From: a bacterium
GTDB lineage: Bacteria > Patescibacteriota > Dojkabacteria > GCA-002793355
DNA length: 64,000 nucleotides
Reading direction: 5' to 3'
NCBI GenBank assembly: GCA_020853235.1
Contig: JADYZG010000007.1
Location: 1-64,000, forward strand
A program made the translations under genes and the position numbers. The notes below the pieces were generated by a model that was not told the DNA's origin, searched no databases, and saw only the letters and a program-made list of their open reading frames with translations. Below are positions 54,840 through 63,500 of the stretch, in pieces; position 1 is the stretch's first letter, and each line of letters starts with the position of its first letter.

Positions 54840-57128
54840 TTATGCGTTTCTGTATAAGGCAAATAGTTGCTCAACGTGTTCTTTATAGTCGTACTGATTC
54901 ACTGCAATGAGAGAATTTTTCGACATGGTTTCAAGAAGTTTTGGAGTCGTTGCTATAGTAATAATCGCATCTGCAAACGCTTGTGGGTTATCAAGTTGGC
55001 AACGAATGCCCGTTTTTCCGTTCTCCACGATATCAATGAGCCCACCAATATTACTAGTAACCGCAGGAAGTCCGTGAACATATCCTTCGAGGATTACTAA
55101 TCCGAAGCTTTCGTAGTTCGATGGTAGAAGAAATAGATGAGATTTCTTATAAAATGGCTCAAGTTTATTATGTGAAAGTTCTCCGAGTAATTTTACTTCG
55201 GTAGTTACTTTTTCTTGGATAATAGCTGCTTGGATAGCACTTTTTTCTGGTCCGTCACCGGCAATAAGTATTTCGAAATTTAGATCTTTTTCTACAAGTA
55301 GACGCGCAATTTTTGGAACTATAGTAAGATTCTTAACTGCATTAAGGCGAGAGACTATCAATATAGTGAGTTTTTCTTTTGTAGAAAATTTCTTTGACTT
55401 TGGAAGATTTGAAGGCACATCAATTGCATTCTGGAGAAGGTACCACTTACTTCTATCATAATTCATTCCAGATTGCTCGAGAAAAAGTTTCATACCTGTT
55501 GCTAATGTTTGTGAGACAGTAATCATTCCGTCTGGTAATGCGAAAGTTAGCCTTAAAAATGCGTGCCCAAGTGGTAAGGATTCTATTTTTTTGAGAAAGA
55601 CTGTTGTCTTGCCACTATGAAAGTGTAAGAAGGTTTTATCTGCAAACCATGAGAGTGTATAGAGTAAAATAAGTTTTCGTACAAAGCTGCCTCCAGTTGC
55701 CATGTGTAAGTGAAGGATTGATCTTTGTCCTTGTACAACGCGCGAAAGTAGTTTGAACAATAAATCAAAATAATTCTTTGTAAACAACAAAAGGGTGTTG
55801 TAGATTGGACCAGAGGTGTGTGATGAGATTACTTCAATATCCAATTTCTTTGCATGTTTCGCTGTTTCTCTCATGTACGTTGAAATTCCACCAGTTTCGA
55901 TACTCCCAACAAAGAAAACTCTCGTTTTTGACGTTGATCTCCCAAATGCATTAAGCATTGCCCAATAGGTAATAAAGAATGTCGAGTACACAGCATGTCC
56001 GGTCAAGAGACTTAAACTCATAAGCAAGATATTAATAAGCACGACAAAATGACTTCCCAAATTAGGTTGTTTCGCGTGATGAATAATGAAAGTAATCCAC
56101 AGCCAGTAGTAGAGAAGTGTGACAAATCCAAAAGTGAAAAGAAGATCGAAGAAATCCATCTCAATAGTTTTTGTAGTTCGACGATACAGTAACATGTTCT
56201 CTTGCGCTTGACGTTCCCCGACACCAAACAGTTTTTGCGGAAGAGTATTATGCTCGGTATAAATTTTCCAACCAATTTCAAGGTATTTATCTCGTTCGCT
56301 TAAAACAGCACTCACAAAGCCACTTCGCTTATAAATTTCACCGAATCTGATAAAAAATTGCGGGGAAATCATGTAGAGGATTCCTACTGCGGCAACCACT
56401 ATGCCAATAACACCAACAATCGCCCACTGTTTCTTTTTCTTGCTAAATTCCTGAATATGCTCAATAATTCTTTTGCCGTATAAAAGAAGCGGAGTAGCAA
56501 TTGCAACAAACGGTAAACCTAGGAGTAAGGTTTTCATCCCTTGAACCGGTCCGAGGAATAAGAGTACAACGCTAAAAGCAACTGCCAGTGTTATTTTCTT
56601 TTGCTCATACAGAACATAAAGAAGAATTGCTGAAGTCGCAATCAATGCGAGTGCCATCTCATTTCCCGAGAAAAAGAAGCCTTTATACCCATAATTAACT
56701 GCATATTGGGTATATCCATAACCTAGGAGCCCAAGAACGATATTAGTCATGATGGTTACCCAAGCAACACTTGAGGCGACAATCAGAAATCGTTTCGATG
56801 CTGCAGCGAAAAGAAAGGCGAGTGGAATAATGTAGGTAATCTTAACAACAAAAATAATATCATTAACAAAATTTGTAAATGGTTGACCTCCCTGGATAAG
56901 TAAATGAAGTAGTGAGAGTACACCACCAAGTCCTAATGCTGCTAGATAAACATTTTTTTGCTTCTTGTTGAGCAGTAAAAACCCGAGAATTGCGATTATA
57001 CCCTTGGTAATTTGACCAATACTTCCTAAATTAATGCCACCTCGAACTACAGTTGCATTAAGCAAGTCGATAAACGGAGTAACCAAAATTAAAAGGAGAA
57101 AGGCTTTTCTTATCTGGCTTGTGTTCAT
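54840..57128 (-). CDS. O-antigen polymerase-like and GT4 fusion protein
   Basis: 762 residues in one frame. Residues 1-410 hold about 11 membrane segments with features of Wzy/WaaL proteins (GFFFSGNEMALALI, FGVGERQAQE, and FDLLFTFGFVTLLYY). From about 417 to the end is a complete GT4 glycosyltransferase: FFVGSIETGGISTYM, ILHLHMATGGSF, LTILIVSRLNAVKNLTI, IAGDGPE, SNYESFGLVILEGYVHGLP. The start ATG overlaps the stop of the upstream GT2 gene (ATGA). A fusion of a periplasmic-facing polymerase with a cytosolic glycosyltransferase is unusual; the reading frame shows no break that would suggest an assembly artefact. Confidence 0.85.
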   Translation of the reverse strand: MNTSQIRKAFLLLILVTPFIDLLNATVVRGGINLGSIGQITKGIIAILGFLLLNKKQKNVYLAALGLGGVLSLLHLLIQGGQPFTNFVNDIIFVVKITYIIPLAFLFAAASKRFLIVASSVAWVTIMTNIVLGLLGYGYTQYAVNYGYKGFFFSGNEMALALIATSAILLYVLYEQKKITLAVAFSVVLLFLGPVQGMKTLLLGLPFVAIATPLLLYGKRIIEHIQEFSKKKKQWAIVGVIGIVVAAVGILYMISPQFFIRFGEIYKRSGFVSAVLSERDKYLEIGWKIYTEHNTLPQKLFGVGERQAQENMLLYRRTTKTIEMDFFDLLFTFGFVTLLYYWLWITFIIHHAKQPNLGSHFVVLINILLMSLSLLTGHAVYSTFFITYWAMLNAFGRSTSKTRVFFVGSIETGGISTYMRETAKHAKKLDIEVISSHTSGPIYNTLLLFTKNYFDLLFKLLSRVVQGQRSILHLHMATGGSFVRKLILLYTLSWFADKTFLHFHSGKTTVFLKKIESLPLGHAFLRLTFALPDGMITVSQTLATGMKLFLEQSGMNYDRSKWYLLQNAIDVPSNLPKSKKFSTKEKLTILIVSRLNAVKNLTIVPKIARLLVEKDLNFEILIAGDGPEKSAIQAAIIQEKVTTEVKLLGELSHNKLEPFYKKSHLFLLPSNYESFGLVILEGYVHGLPAVTSNIGGLIDIVENGKTGIRCQLDNPQAFADAIITIATTPKLLETMSKNSLIAVNQYDYKEHVEQLFALYRNA

Positions 57129-57925
57129 TTTTCTGTGATTATTTCTCGTAACTGAAATATTTTTTTAACAATTGATTTGGGAAGAATATTTCTTATTCTT
57201 AGGTTGATATCACTTTTGAGTACGTATACGGAGTGGAGTAGGTGATGCAACATATTCTTGTCGTATTTTTGCTTGATTTTTCCTACTTGTTTGAGTCCAA
57301 GAATTCTCTTTGTATCCGACATACCACCAGCAGAAAGTTTTGAAACCATAACGGGCATAACCTCGAATTTGTATCCAAGTGAGTAAAGTTTATAGACTTG
57401 ATCGTAGTCCGCTGCAGGAAGTAGCGAGAGGTCAAATGGATATTGCTTCGCGACTTTAGTTCTCAAGAACATTGCTTGATGACAAAAGGGCATATGATTC
57501 CACATTGTATTCACAGGATTGGCTAGTAGTGTTTTTGTGACGCCCCACTCAAATTCTAAAAGAGCCGTTCCGTAAACGACATCTGCCGTTGTCTTTTTCA
57601 AATGGGGGGCAACTTGTTCCAAAACATTTTCTGCGAACAACATGTCATCGCTTTGAATATAACAAACCCATTCGCCAGTTGCGTGCTGTGTTGCGATATT
57701 CATTGCGTCGTAGAGATTTTTATCAGGAGAAGTTTCAAAATAGGCTAGTCGATTAGTAAATCTCGATATAATTTCGACTGTTTTATCTGTAGAATTACCA
57801 TCTTTAATAAGGTATTCAAAATTTTTATAACTTTGAGAAAGAATACTTCGTATACAGCGCTCGATAACTAGTTCTCGATTTCGTACGACGGTGATTATTG
57901 AGACGAGGGGTTTACTCATAATCAT
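57125..57925 (-). CDS. glycosyltransferase family 2
   Basis: 266 residues (264 from the second ATG at 57919). GT-A fold: PLVSIITVVRNRE, YLIKDGNSTDKTVEII, SPDKNLYDAMNIATQHATGEWVCYIQSDDML (DD metal motif), and a PAADYDQVYKLY motif. It resembles the WcaA/colanic-acid type that adds a sugar to an undecaprenyl-linked chain. The start overlaps the end of the upstream GT4 gene by 8-14 bp. It belongs to the minus-strand glycan operon. Confidence 0.9.
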   Translation of the reverse strand: MIMSKPLVSIITVVRNRELVIERCIRSILSQSYKNFEYLIKDGNSTDKTVEIISRFTNRLAYFETSPDKNLYDAMNIATQHATGEWVCYIQSDDMLFAENVLEQVAPHLKKTTADVVYGTALLEFEWGVTKTLLANPVNTMWNHMPFCHQAMFLRTKVAKQYPFDLSLLPAADYDQVYKLYSLGYKFEVMPVMVSKLSAGGMSDTKRILGLKQVGKIKQKYDKNMLHHLLHSVYVLKSDINLRIRNILPKSIVKKIFQLREIITEK

Positions 57926-59111
57926 TTTTTAAATTGAGAATATCAGCCAACGCAGTTTTTAGATCTTTACAGAAAATATTTTCAGTATGGTGTGTTGAAA
58001 AGTAGTGATGTGATTGAATGCTGAGTTTCTCGAGTTCTTTGCTAGGCAGTTTTTGTGCTGTGAAAATTGACTTTTCTAGTGACTCGACCGAGAGTTCTTT
58101 AATTGGTCTAATGTACGCTTCACTCTCTAGCCCACTCTCTTTATTAGCGATTATCAGTAGTTTTCCATTTGTTGCAGCATTAATAACGGTTGTCGGACAA
58201 CCTTCTGATGCTGAGGGAGAAATATAGAATCCTGCCTGATCAAGGATGGCGAGGTATAAATCACTCGAAATATCTAGAAAGCCATAATGATGAATGTTTG
58301 GGAGCTTTAAAGTTTCTTCATAAAAATCGAAAAAGCGTTTTTCGTTCAATACTGGCGCACCGATATGCAATTCCCACTCTGGGTGTTTGGTAAAAAGTTC
58401 AAGCATGAGGTCAAGTCCTTTGTGAATTGCACCTGCTCCAACAACGGTGACGAAGGTATTCCTAGCAGTATTCCAATTTTTCTGTACAGTTAAAACATCC
58501 GAACTCTTTCTGGTGACAAATCCAATATTGTGAATATGATGCATTGGTCCAGGGAAAGTTTGACGAAACGTTTCAGCGACGAAATCGTTACCAAAGTAGG
58601 TTAGCCCGTCTATTGCCTGAGTTTGTAATCCAGATGCTTGATTGATAATTCGGCCAGATTCAATAAGCCAAAGCTTGTGCCTTTTGTAAAATTCCTCAAG
58701 TCTTCTGATTGAAAGCACATTTTGCATATGTGGTGCAACCGAGGTGCCATAGTAAATTCTTTTTGCGTGAGTATTGTTCGAATAACTATTCAAGAATGGA
58801 TTACCGAATCCAAGGATGACATCGTATTTACTAAAATCATAGTTTTTTTTGTCAGTAAAGTTCATAACATCGACGTTGTAACCCAACTCACTAAGAACCT
58901 GTGGTAGGAGCAGTGCATCAAGAGTGTTGTTATGTTTTGATGGTGAAGATCCTGTTTTAAATGGCGCGGTGAGATAAGAAACGAGCGCGTGCTTTTTAAA
59001 ATTAGTTTTCATGACATTACGAAGAGGGGCTTCGGTTTTCAAAAAGATTCGCTGCAATTTTGCAACACCTTTTCGATATTTTTCTTTAATCACTGCTGGT
59101 GTGATTTTCAT
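57912..59111 (-). CDS. glycosyltransferase family 4-like
   Basis: 399 residues from ATG 59111, which overlaps the TAA of the upstream flippase gene by one base (TAATG). An upstream in-frame start at 59174 lies inside the flippase gene and is not needed. Weak GT-B pattern: VVGAGAIHKGLDLMLELF in the second domain and SPSASEGCPTTVINAATNGK as donor-binding segment. The N-terminal domain is divergent, with a basic amphipathic start that may bind the membrane. Confidence 0.8.
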   Translation of the reverse strand: MKITPAVIKEKYRKGVAKLQRIFLKTEAPLRNVMKTNFKKHALVSYLTAPFKTGSSPSKHNNTLDALLLPQVLSELGYNVDVMNFTDKKNYDFSKYDVILGFGNPFLNSYSNNTHAKRIYYGTSVAPHMQNVLSIRRLEEFYKRHKLWLIESGRIINQASGLQTQAIDGLTYFGNDFVAETFRQTFPGPMHHIHNIGFVTRKSSDVLTVQKNWNTARNTFVTVVGAGAIHKGLDLMLELFTKHPEWELHIGAPVLNEKRFFDFYEETLKLPNIHHYGFLDISSDLYLAILDQAGFYISPSASEGCPTTVINAATNGKLLIIANKESGLESEAYIRPIKELSVESLEKSIFTAQKLPSKELEKLSIQSHHYFSTHHTENIFCKDLKTALADILNLKNDYE

Positions 59112-60448
59112 TATTTCTCGAAAATTAATGTAATATTTTTTGGCGTTGGAAGAACACTTTGGAGTTCCATCCAAAATATTTCACGAGTTCGTTTATCGAT
59201 GAGATTTGCAAAGAAGCTTGGATATGTATACGAAATAAGTGTTGCGGTTGCAGCACCAACAGCACCGTATCTTGGTACAAGAATAATATTGAGCGTAATG
59301 TTGAGTGCCGCCGTAATGAACGTTCTCGCAACTTGGATTTTTTGCAATCGTTGATTCAACAACCAAATATCAACAACAAGTCCCATTGAGAAAATTGGTA
59401 ATGACCAAATGTGAATGAGCAAAGGAGAAGTTGCTGCGAGGTATTGTTCTCCATAAATAAAATAGATTGCATAGTAGCCAGTTACAGTTGTCAACAACGC
59501 AATTCCAAGAGTGACAAGATTGATAATGATAAAACTTTTTCGAATTCTTTTTTCATAGATTTCAGGACTTTTTGTCTTTGCCTCTGCAATAAGTGGCGAG
59601 AATACCGTATTAATTGAAAATGGAATGAAGTACCATAATTCAGAAAGTCTCGTTGCCGCTGAGTAAATACCGATGACATACGCTGAGGTTAACCAGGGCA
59701 TAATGACTTTATCAATCTTTGTATAGAGCGTTGATCCAAATCCAGAAAAGATTAGCGGTAGTGTTTCACTGAACATTTCTTTCGTGAATTTTTTGTCAAA
59801 TACGACTTGTGTAAATCTAAAGTTTAAGTATTTTCTTGCATAGAAGTAGACCAGAATACCTCCAAAGATAGAATCAAAGGTGTAAGTGAGAAGAATTGCA
59901 GGTAGCCCCATATCGAAAAGAACAAATAGGACTCGCAGTGCAGATGTTGCAATAAAACTTATTTGTCCAGCGACAACAGGTTTCTTTTGATCATGCTTTG
60001 CCAAGAACCAGGTTTCGAGAGTCTCGACAAAATAAAAAAGGAAATGGAATGAGGCGAAAATGACCAACAATGGTTGGTATTGTTGTTGTCCAGAAAATAG
60101 TGCGATTGAGAGTGCTAGAAGAAATGCGGTTGTTCCTCCAATAAGCTTGAGGATAATTGCCCCATTGACAATTTTTCTCTCTTTCTCAGGGTGTGCAGCA
60201 ATGTCTCGTAATATAATTGAGTTGACTCCAATGTTTGCAATTGGACCAAAAAGGGCAACGAAGGCAGTTAGTGAATTGAGCATCCCGTATTTTTGAGGTT
60301 CGAGATACCGAGCGACCAAAGCACCGGTAAACATACTGAGTGCAAGCCTAAAAATTTTGTCACCGGCAAGCCAGGTGACTCCTTTGAGTGCGACTTTTTT
60401 TGTGCTTGAGGTTGGGATGAGAGATTTTAGTTTCTCAAAAAAGTTCAT
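59111..60448 (-). CDS. oligosaccharide flippase (Wzx/MATE-like)
   Basis: 445 residues with about 12-14 membrane segments. The start ALKGVTWLAGDKIFRLALSMFTGALVARYLEPQKYGML is the typical Wzx/RfbX first helix pair, and the later GPLANIG-type and ATRLSELWYFIPFSI segments fit the polysaccharide-biosynthesis family. It moves lipid-linked oligosaccharide units across the membrane. It fits a Wzy-dependent pathway with the polymerase fusion at 54840. Confidence 0.92.
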   Translation of the reverse strand: MNFFEKLKSLIPTSSTKKVALKGVTWLAGDKIFRLALSMFTGALVARYLEPQKYGMLNSLTAFVALFGPIANIGVNSIILRDIAAHPEKERKIVNGAIILKLIGGTTAFLLALSIALFSGQQQYQPLLVIFASFHFLFYFVETLETWFLAKHDQKKPVVAGQISFIATSALRVLFVLFDMGLPAILLTYTFDSIFGGILVYFYARKYLNFRFTQVVFDKKFTKEMFSETLPLIFSGFGSTLYTKIDKVIMPWLTSAYVIGIYSAATRLSELWYFIPFSINTVFSPLIAEAKTKSPEIYEKRIRKSFIIINLVTLGIALLTTVTGYYAIYFIYGEQYLAATSPLLIHIWSLPIFSMGLVVDIWLLNQRLQKIQVARTFITAALNITLNIILVPRYGAVGAATATLISYTYPSFFANLIDKRTREIFWMELQSVLPTPKNITLIFEK

Positions 60449-60454
60449 TGTTGA

Positions 60455-61792
60455 TTATACGGTATTTTTTGGCGAGCGCGAGAGGATAGCAAGAAAGAAG
60501 ATACTTGGGAGCAATTGTAATAGTAATCTACTAAATGATGTTGCAATATGCCATTTCAGATCATGTGGGGTAATGAGGTAAATCATGATATAAAGCATCC
60601 CTTGACCCAGCACAACAAATCCAAAGATTTTTGATTCTTTTCGTCTTCGAATTGTAGAAGGTATGAAGATTGCAAAGAGTGCTGGAATAAAAAGGATTCC
60701 AAATCGGTAACCATCAAATAATCTTGGCGTAATTTCCGAGAAGAGTACGGGTATCCTAGAGATAATGTCTTTGAAGTTCGGTGCAGAGAGTAAATCGTTT
60801 TCAATAGCATAAGTATTTGTAAAATACTTCCAGATTACGAGAGGAATAAGTGGGAGAGCAAAGTAAAATGTAGAGAGGAATCGTTTTTCTTTTACAATTT
60901 TTGTAAATGTGACAATGGTGATAGCCAAAAGCGTTAGTACTAAAAATGGTTGTCCTTCGTTTTTTATTGTTGCAGCTAATCCTGCAAATACTGTTACTGG
61001 TAGAAAGGAATAAATTGGAGAGGTAGTATTTCTAAACAAAAATGCCAATCCAGTTCCCAAGATGACGAGTGATAATGGGACATCGGAAAGCCCAGACCAC
61101 CCTTGTCTGGCATACTCGGGGGTAAAAAAAATGACTGCGATAATAAGAAAGGCAACGGGGATTGATACTCTAGTATAGTGTCGCAAGGCTCCGTAGAGTG
61201 CAATAAGCAAGAAAAAGAAAAAAGTAAACGAGAAAATTCCAATCGTGGGTTCCCAAAAGTGCCCAAGCGGTTTCAAAAGGTCCGTGTAAAGAAGTGGCAT
61301 CGTGATAGGGTAGTCAGTGTGCGAGTAACTATAGTGAGGGTTGTTAAGATACTCAATAAATGCTGTTACACCTCCTTCGTAGAGAGCCTTTGCTTTTAAG
61401 AGCCAGATGCCTCTGGCATCGTTAGACATAACGGGTTGTAGTGAAAGTATAAGCGATTGAACAAAAAATCCTGCAATGAAAATTGCTTTTGATATCCAAT
61501 TATCTTTCTTGGGAATAAATTTTTCAAAATATTTTCTTTCTTGAAAAAGGTAGAGTAATGAGATTATGAGTGCTATCCAAACAACCATATGACCAATGGG
61601 GAGTGCGTTTGTAAGGAGTGCAATATGGAGAATTAATGTTGTTGCTGCAATCCCAAAAAGGAATGAAAAAACAAGAAAGGAAGACTGAGGTAGTTCTCTC
61701 TTTATTAATGAGTATTTTCTGAATAAAAGAACTATACTCGATCCGATAACGAGATATTTGAGAATACCGACAAAAGTAAGAAGTAGTTCCAT
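60455..61792 (-). CDS. multi-span membrane glycosyltransferase-like (GT39/ArnT type)
   Basis: 445 residues from ATG 61792, 11-13 membrane segments. After the first segments, PVMSNDARGIWLLKAKALYEGG is close to the DDE-like acidic motif in the first outer loop of GT39/ArnT proteins, which take sugar from a polyprenyl phosphate. The family call is by layout and this loop only. The start lies one base after the TAA of the upstream small gene (coupled). A TTG further upstream falls inside that gene. Confidence 0.65.
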   Translation of the reverse strand: MELLLTFVGILKYLVIGSSIVLLFRKYSLIKRELPQSSFLVFSFLFGIAATTLILHIALLTNALPIGHMVVWIALIISLLYLFQERKYFEKFIPKKDNWISKAIFIAGFFVQSLILSLQPVMSNDARGIWLLKAKALYEGGVTAFIEYLNNPHYSYSHTDYPITMPLLYTDLLKPLGHFWEPTIGIFSFTFFFFLLIALYGALRHYTRVSIPVAFLIIAVIFFTPEYARQGWSGLSDVPLSLVILGTGLAFLFRNTTSPIYSFLPVTVFAGLAATIKNEGQPFLVLTLLAITIVTFTKIVKEKRFLSTFYFALPLIPLVIWKYFTNTYAIENDLLSAPNFKDIISRIPVLFSEITPRLFDGYRFGILFIPALFAIFIPSTIRRRKESKIFGFVVLGQGMLYIMIYLITPHDLKWHIATSFSRLLLQLLPSIFFLAILSRSPKNTV

Positions 61793-61793
61793 A

Positions 61794-62246
61794 TTATTTT
61801 GTTGCAAAAAGATAAATATAGTATTCGCTGTGTGGATGTAACTCTCTTGCTTGGTCGAAAAGGGTACCTTGCTTAAAAGGAGTGATTACAATTGCGTTAG
61901 TGTTACCTAAATTTCGGATGACTACGTTGTCTGGTCCAAAGGTAATAATTTTTGGAATTTTTGGGTAAAGTAGATAACTTGTTTGAATAAGTTGCCAAGT
62001 TGTAGCGGTTTCTGCTGGATTGATAGAATTTGCAAGAAAATATAGCGAAGCGTCTGGGTATTGTTCTGCAAGATCGACAATAGGTTGGTATCTATCATTT
62101 TTCATGTATGTCGCAGAGTGGGCTTTTTGTTGGTAGTAGAATTGTGAAGTTTTTACTATTGCAGTAAGTCTTCCATACGTGAACGCAAGAGTTGATAAAA
62201 GAAGTAGTACGGCAAGTCCACTGTACGAAAGAATCTTTTTCACCAT
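61794..62246 (-). CDS. small membrane-anchored protein of the glycan operon
   Basis: 150 residues. One membrane segment (about 6-27), then a soluble, probably outer part of about 120 residues with alpha/beta pattern (ASLYFLANSINPAETATTW, YPKIPKIITFGPDNVVIRNLG). No family is recognised. It is the first gene of the minus-strand operon that runs to 54840. TATACC is about 7 bases before the ATG. It could be a partner of the GT39-like protein. Confidence 0.6.
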   Translation of the reverse strand: MVKKILSYSGLAVLLLLSTLAFTYGRLTAIVKTSQFYYQQKAHSATYMKNDRYQPIVDLAEQYPDASLYFLANSINPAETATTWQLIQTSYLLYPKIPKIITFGPDNVVIRNLGNTNAIVITPFKQGTLFDQARELHPHSEYYIYLFATK

Positions 62247-62307
62247 TACTTATGGTATACCAAAAGCTTATAGACATGAAGTCAGAACATTGCTACTATA
62301 CGAAAGT

Positions 62308-63024
62308 ATGAAATTATCATTGATTATGCCCGCGTATAACAAGCAAAATACGTTGCGTGAAATTGTAGAAAAAGTTGTTACAATTTTAGAAGGAATCGAT
62401 TATGAACTTATTATGGTTGATGATAAATCAGTCGATAATACGCTGGAGTTGATGAAAGAAATGGTTCGGAAGTTCGGGAGCAGATTGAGAATTGTAGAAA
62501 AAGAGCACTCAGGAAAATCACAAACGGTTAAGGCAGGAATACTGGCATCAAAAGGAGAGTACGTTGTTATTCAAGATGCCGATATGGAGTATGACCCAAA
62601 AGACCTGCTAATAATGTTAGATAAAATTCAATCTGAAAACCTTGATGTCGTGTATGGGAATCGATTCGGGAAACAAAATGAAGTTGTTTATTTACAAAAT
62701 TGGATAGGAAATTCCGTTCTTAGTATGATTTCAGCAGTTATTACGTGGCTTCGGGCTAATATGTGGCCACGAGATATGGAAGTATGCTACAAAATGGCGA
62801 AAGGAGATTTATATCGAGAGTTAGCCGAAGGATTAAAATCGAAAACGAATTTTGGATTTGAGCCAGAAATCACAGCAAAATTTTCGAAAGTCAGGGGTAT
62901 GAAATTTGCGCAGGTTCCAATTAGCTATTATCCAAGAACTGTTGCTGAAGGGAAAAAGATGAGTGCTTTTAAGCATGGAGTAGAAGCACTAAAAGAGATT
63001 TTTATGTATAATTTTTTTGAATAA
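62308..63024 (+). CDS. polyprenyl-phosphate glycosyltransferase, GT2 (DPM1/GtrB-like)
   Basis: 238 residues from ATG 62308. GT-A fold: MKLSLIMPAYNKQNTLREIVEKV, ELIMVDDKSVDNTLEL, VVIQDADMEYDPKDLLIML with the DAD metal motif. No C-terminal membrane segments, so it is the soluble DPM1 type. It makes a polyprenyl-phosphate sugar donor. TATACG (62297-62302) lies 5 bases before the ATG; earlier in-frame starts lie upstream of this box. A GtrA gene follows at once, as usual. Confidence 0.9.
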   Translation: MKLSLIMPAYNKQNTLREIVEKVVTILEGIDYELIMVDDKSVDNTLELMKEMVRKFGSRLRIVEKEHSGKSQTVKAGILASKGEYVVIQDADMEYDPKDLLIMLDKIQSENLDVVYGNRFGKQNEVVYLQNWIGNSVLSMISAVITWLRANMWPRDMEVCYKMAKGDLYRELAEGLKSKTNFGFEPEITAKFSKVRGMKFAQVPISYYPRTVAEGKKMSAFKHGVEALKEIFMYNFFE

Positions 63025-63026
63025 TT

Positions 63027-63482
63027 ATGAGTTTTTTTTTGCGATCCAAGCGGTTAGTTATTTCTAAAAAATCGTTCATTAAATATATTCTTATTGGGTT
63101 CACTGGTTTAGCCCTTGATTTACTAACGTTCATTTTTATGGTCAGGGTTCTGGGGTTGAACGAGTTATTCGCAAACCCAATTTCAATGACTGTTGGAATT
63201 GTTAATAACTTTTTTTGGAATGCATTCCTGAATTTCAAACGAACTGATAATCTTTTTCGTCGTTTTCTTACGTTTTACTCGGTTGGATTGTTTGGAATCT
63301 TCTTTGGTAACACTTTCTTATGGTTCTTTCATACAGTAATCGGTGATTATGTTAATGGTATTTTGCTGTTCGCTTCTCCGCTTGCCGCCCATTATCAGCT
63401 CGAACTTATCAAAGCAACATCAATCGTAATTATCGCAATTATGCAGTATTTCCTTAATAAGCGATTTTCTTTTCGGCCTTAA
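63027..63482 (+). CDS. GtrA-family membrane protein
   Basis: 151 residues, four membrane segments: IKYILIGFTGLALDLLTFIF, the GIVNNFFWNAFLNFKR loop, RFLTFYSVGLFGIFFGN, and a last segment ending MQYFLNKRFSFRP, all typical of GtrA. It is thought to move the polyprenyl-phosphate sugar made by the upstream GT2 across the membrane, feeding the GT39-like enzyme. It lies 2 bp after that gene. Confidence 0.92.
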   Translation: MSFFLRSKRLVISKKSFIKYILIGFTGLALDLLTFIFMVRVLGLNELFANPISMTVGIVNNFFWNAFLNFKRTDNLFRRFLTFYSVGLFGIFFGNTFLWFFHTVIGDYVNGILLFASPLAAHYQLELIKATSIVIIAIMQYFLNKRFSFRP

Positions 63483-63500
63483 TATGATATCTTTCTTCTG

